This document shows positions 43,322-43,400 of a DNA stretch of 43,400 bases, piece by piece. Within the stretch, counting starts at the first letter, position 1. Each line of letters opens with the position of its first letter. A model generated the notes under the pieces. It ran no database searches, was not told where the DNA came from, and was given only the letters and a program-made list of their open reading frames with translations. The stretch spans positions 1 to 43,400 of the forward strand of contig NZ_JADPKY010000083.1 in the NCBI RefSeq assembly GCF_023074185.1, in the 5' to 3' direction. The stretch comes from Bradyrhizobium sp. 132. GTDB lineage: Bacteria; Pseudomonadota; Alphaproteobacteria; Rhizobiales; Xanthobacteraceae. The translations under genes and the position numbers were made by a program.

Positions 43322-43400
43322 TCTGGAGTTTATCGCGGCCGCGGCCAGATAGATCATTGAAGTGAAGCTCTGGTCGGTCTTGTCGGCGCGCATTGCGATG
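43319..43400 (-). CDS. IS5-family transposase, C-terminal part (runs off window)
   Basis: On the minus strand the reading frame gives IAMRADKTDQSFTSMIYLAA then AAINSR and a TGA stop at 43319-43321. RxDKTDxSFxxMIYLAAAxINSR is the C-terminus I recall for IS5-family (IS1031/IS427-like) transposases. Only the last 26 codons are inside the window. The orientation is the same as the partial transposase at 1-110, so the two element ends are direct, not inverted, copies around the window. Confidence 0.85.
   Translation of the reverse strand, partial: IAMRADKTDQSFTSMIYLAAAAINSR

Noticed and set aside
1..43400. Interpretation as a composite transposon carrying the flagellar locus
   Set aside because: The IS ends are direct copies at a distance of 43 kb and the cargo is a core-like locus with conserved order; chance insertion of two IS copies is simpler. 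Only recombination between them is proposed.
1..43400. CRISPR arrays, phage genes, tRNA or rRNA genes
   Set aside because: No regularly spaced repeats, phage structural genes or RNA gene signatures were seen on reading through the window.

Overview
The window is GC-rich alphaproteobacterial DNA. It is almost certainly from a Bradyrhizobium-type member of the Rhizobiales. This rests on a complete flagellar locus with rhizobial genes that enteric systems lack (motC, motE, flaF, flbT, a Rem/FtcR/LafR-type regulator, a DUF1217 protein), and on a 30-bp palindrome and an adjacent spacer sequence that I recall as dispersed in Bradyrhizobium genomes. Gene content and order fit the lateral (subpolar) flagellar locus of Bradyrhizobium as I remember it. 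No database search was possible.

Layout. Positions 1-165 are the transposase 5' end and terminal repeat of an IS5-family element. Next come a MarR-like regulator with a four-cysteine tail (275-850, +), a membrane-anchored protein of unknown function (865-1803, -), about 0.8 kb of AT-richer spacer, and the flagellar master regulator lafR (2619-3389, +), which ends at a perfect 17-bp hairpin. From 3516 to 34250 the minus strand carries a continuous flagellar block. In transcription order it is motA-fliM-(small membrane protein)-fliN-fliG-flhB-flgBC-fliE-flgGAI-motE-flgH-fliL-fliP, then two tandem flagellins, then fliF-fliH-motB-motC-fliK-(lytic transglycosylase)-flgE-flgK-flgL-flaF-flbT-flgD-fliQ-flhA-fliR-fliJ-flgJ-flgN-like-fliL-like. 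Divergently, DUF1217-flgF-fliI runs on the plus strand (34390-37272). A second four-cysteine MarR-like regulator follows (38032-38667), then a palindrome and about 0.8 kb of repeat-like spacer. The right side holds a ketopantoate-reductase-like protein, a winged-helix/cysteine-cluster fusion and a HerA-type ATPase. The window ends in the transposase 3' end of an IS with the same terminal repeat and the same orientation.

How it works together. The locus encodes basal body, export gate, C-ring, stator with its periplasmic accessories, rod, hook, hook-filament junction and filament. It has its own transcriptional regulator and the post-transcriptional pair FlaF/FlbT. I see no chemotaxis genes, no FliA/FlgM, no FliD/FliS and no FliO; the last several are commonly absent in rhizobia. 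Many adjacent genes overlap as ATGA, GTGA or TTGA, indicating translational coupling.

The observations most worth checking are a conserved flagellin mRNA leader that can pair with its own ribosome binding site, twin cysteine-tailed MarR-like regulators bracketing the locus, same-orientation IS ends bounding the whole window (the right one exactly on a stop codon), a regulator receiver domain that seems to lack the phosphoacceptor, and a winged-helix domain fused to a YkgJ-type cysteine cluster.
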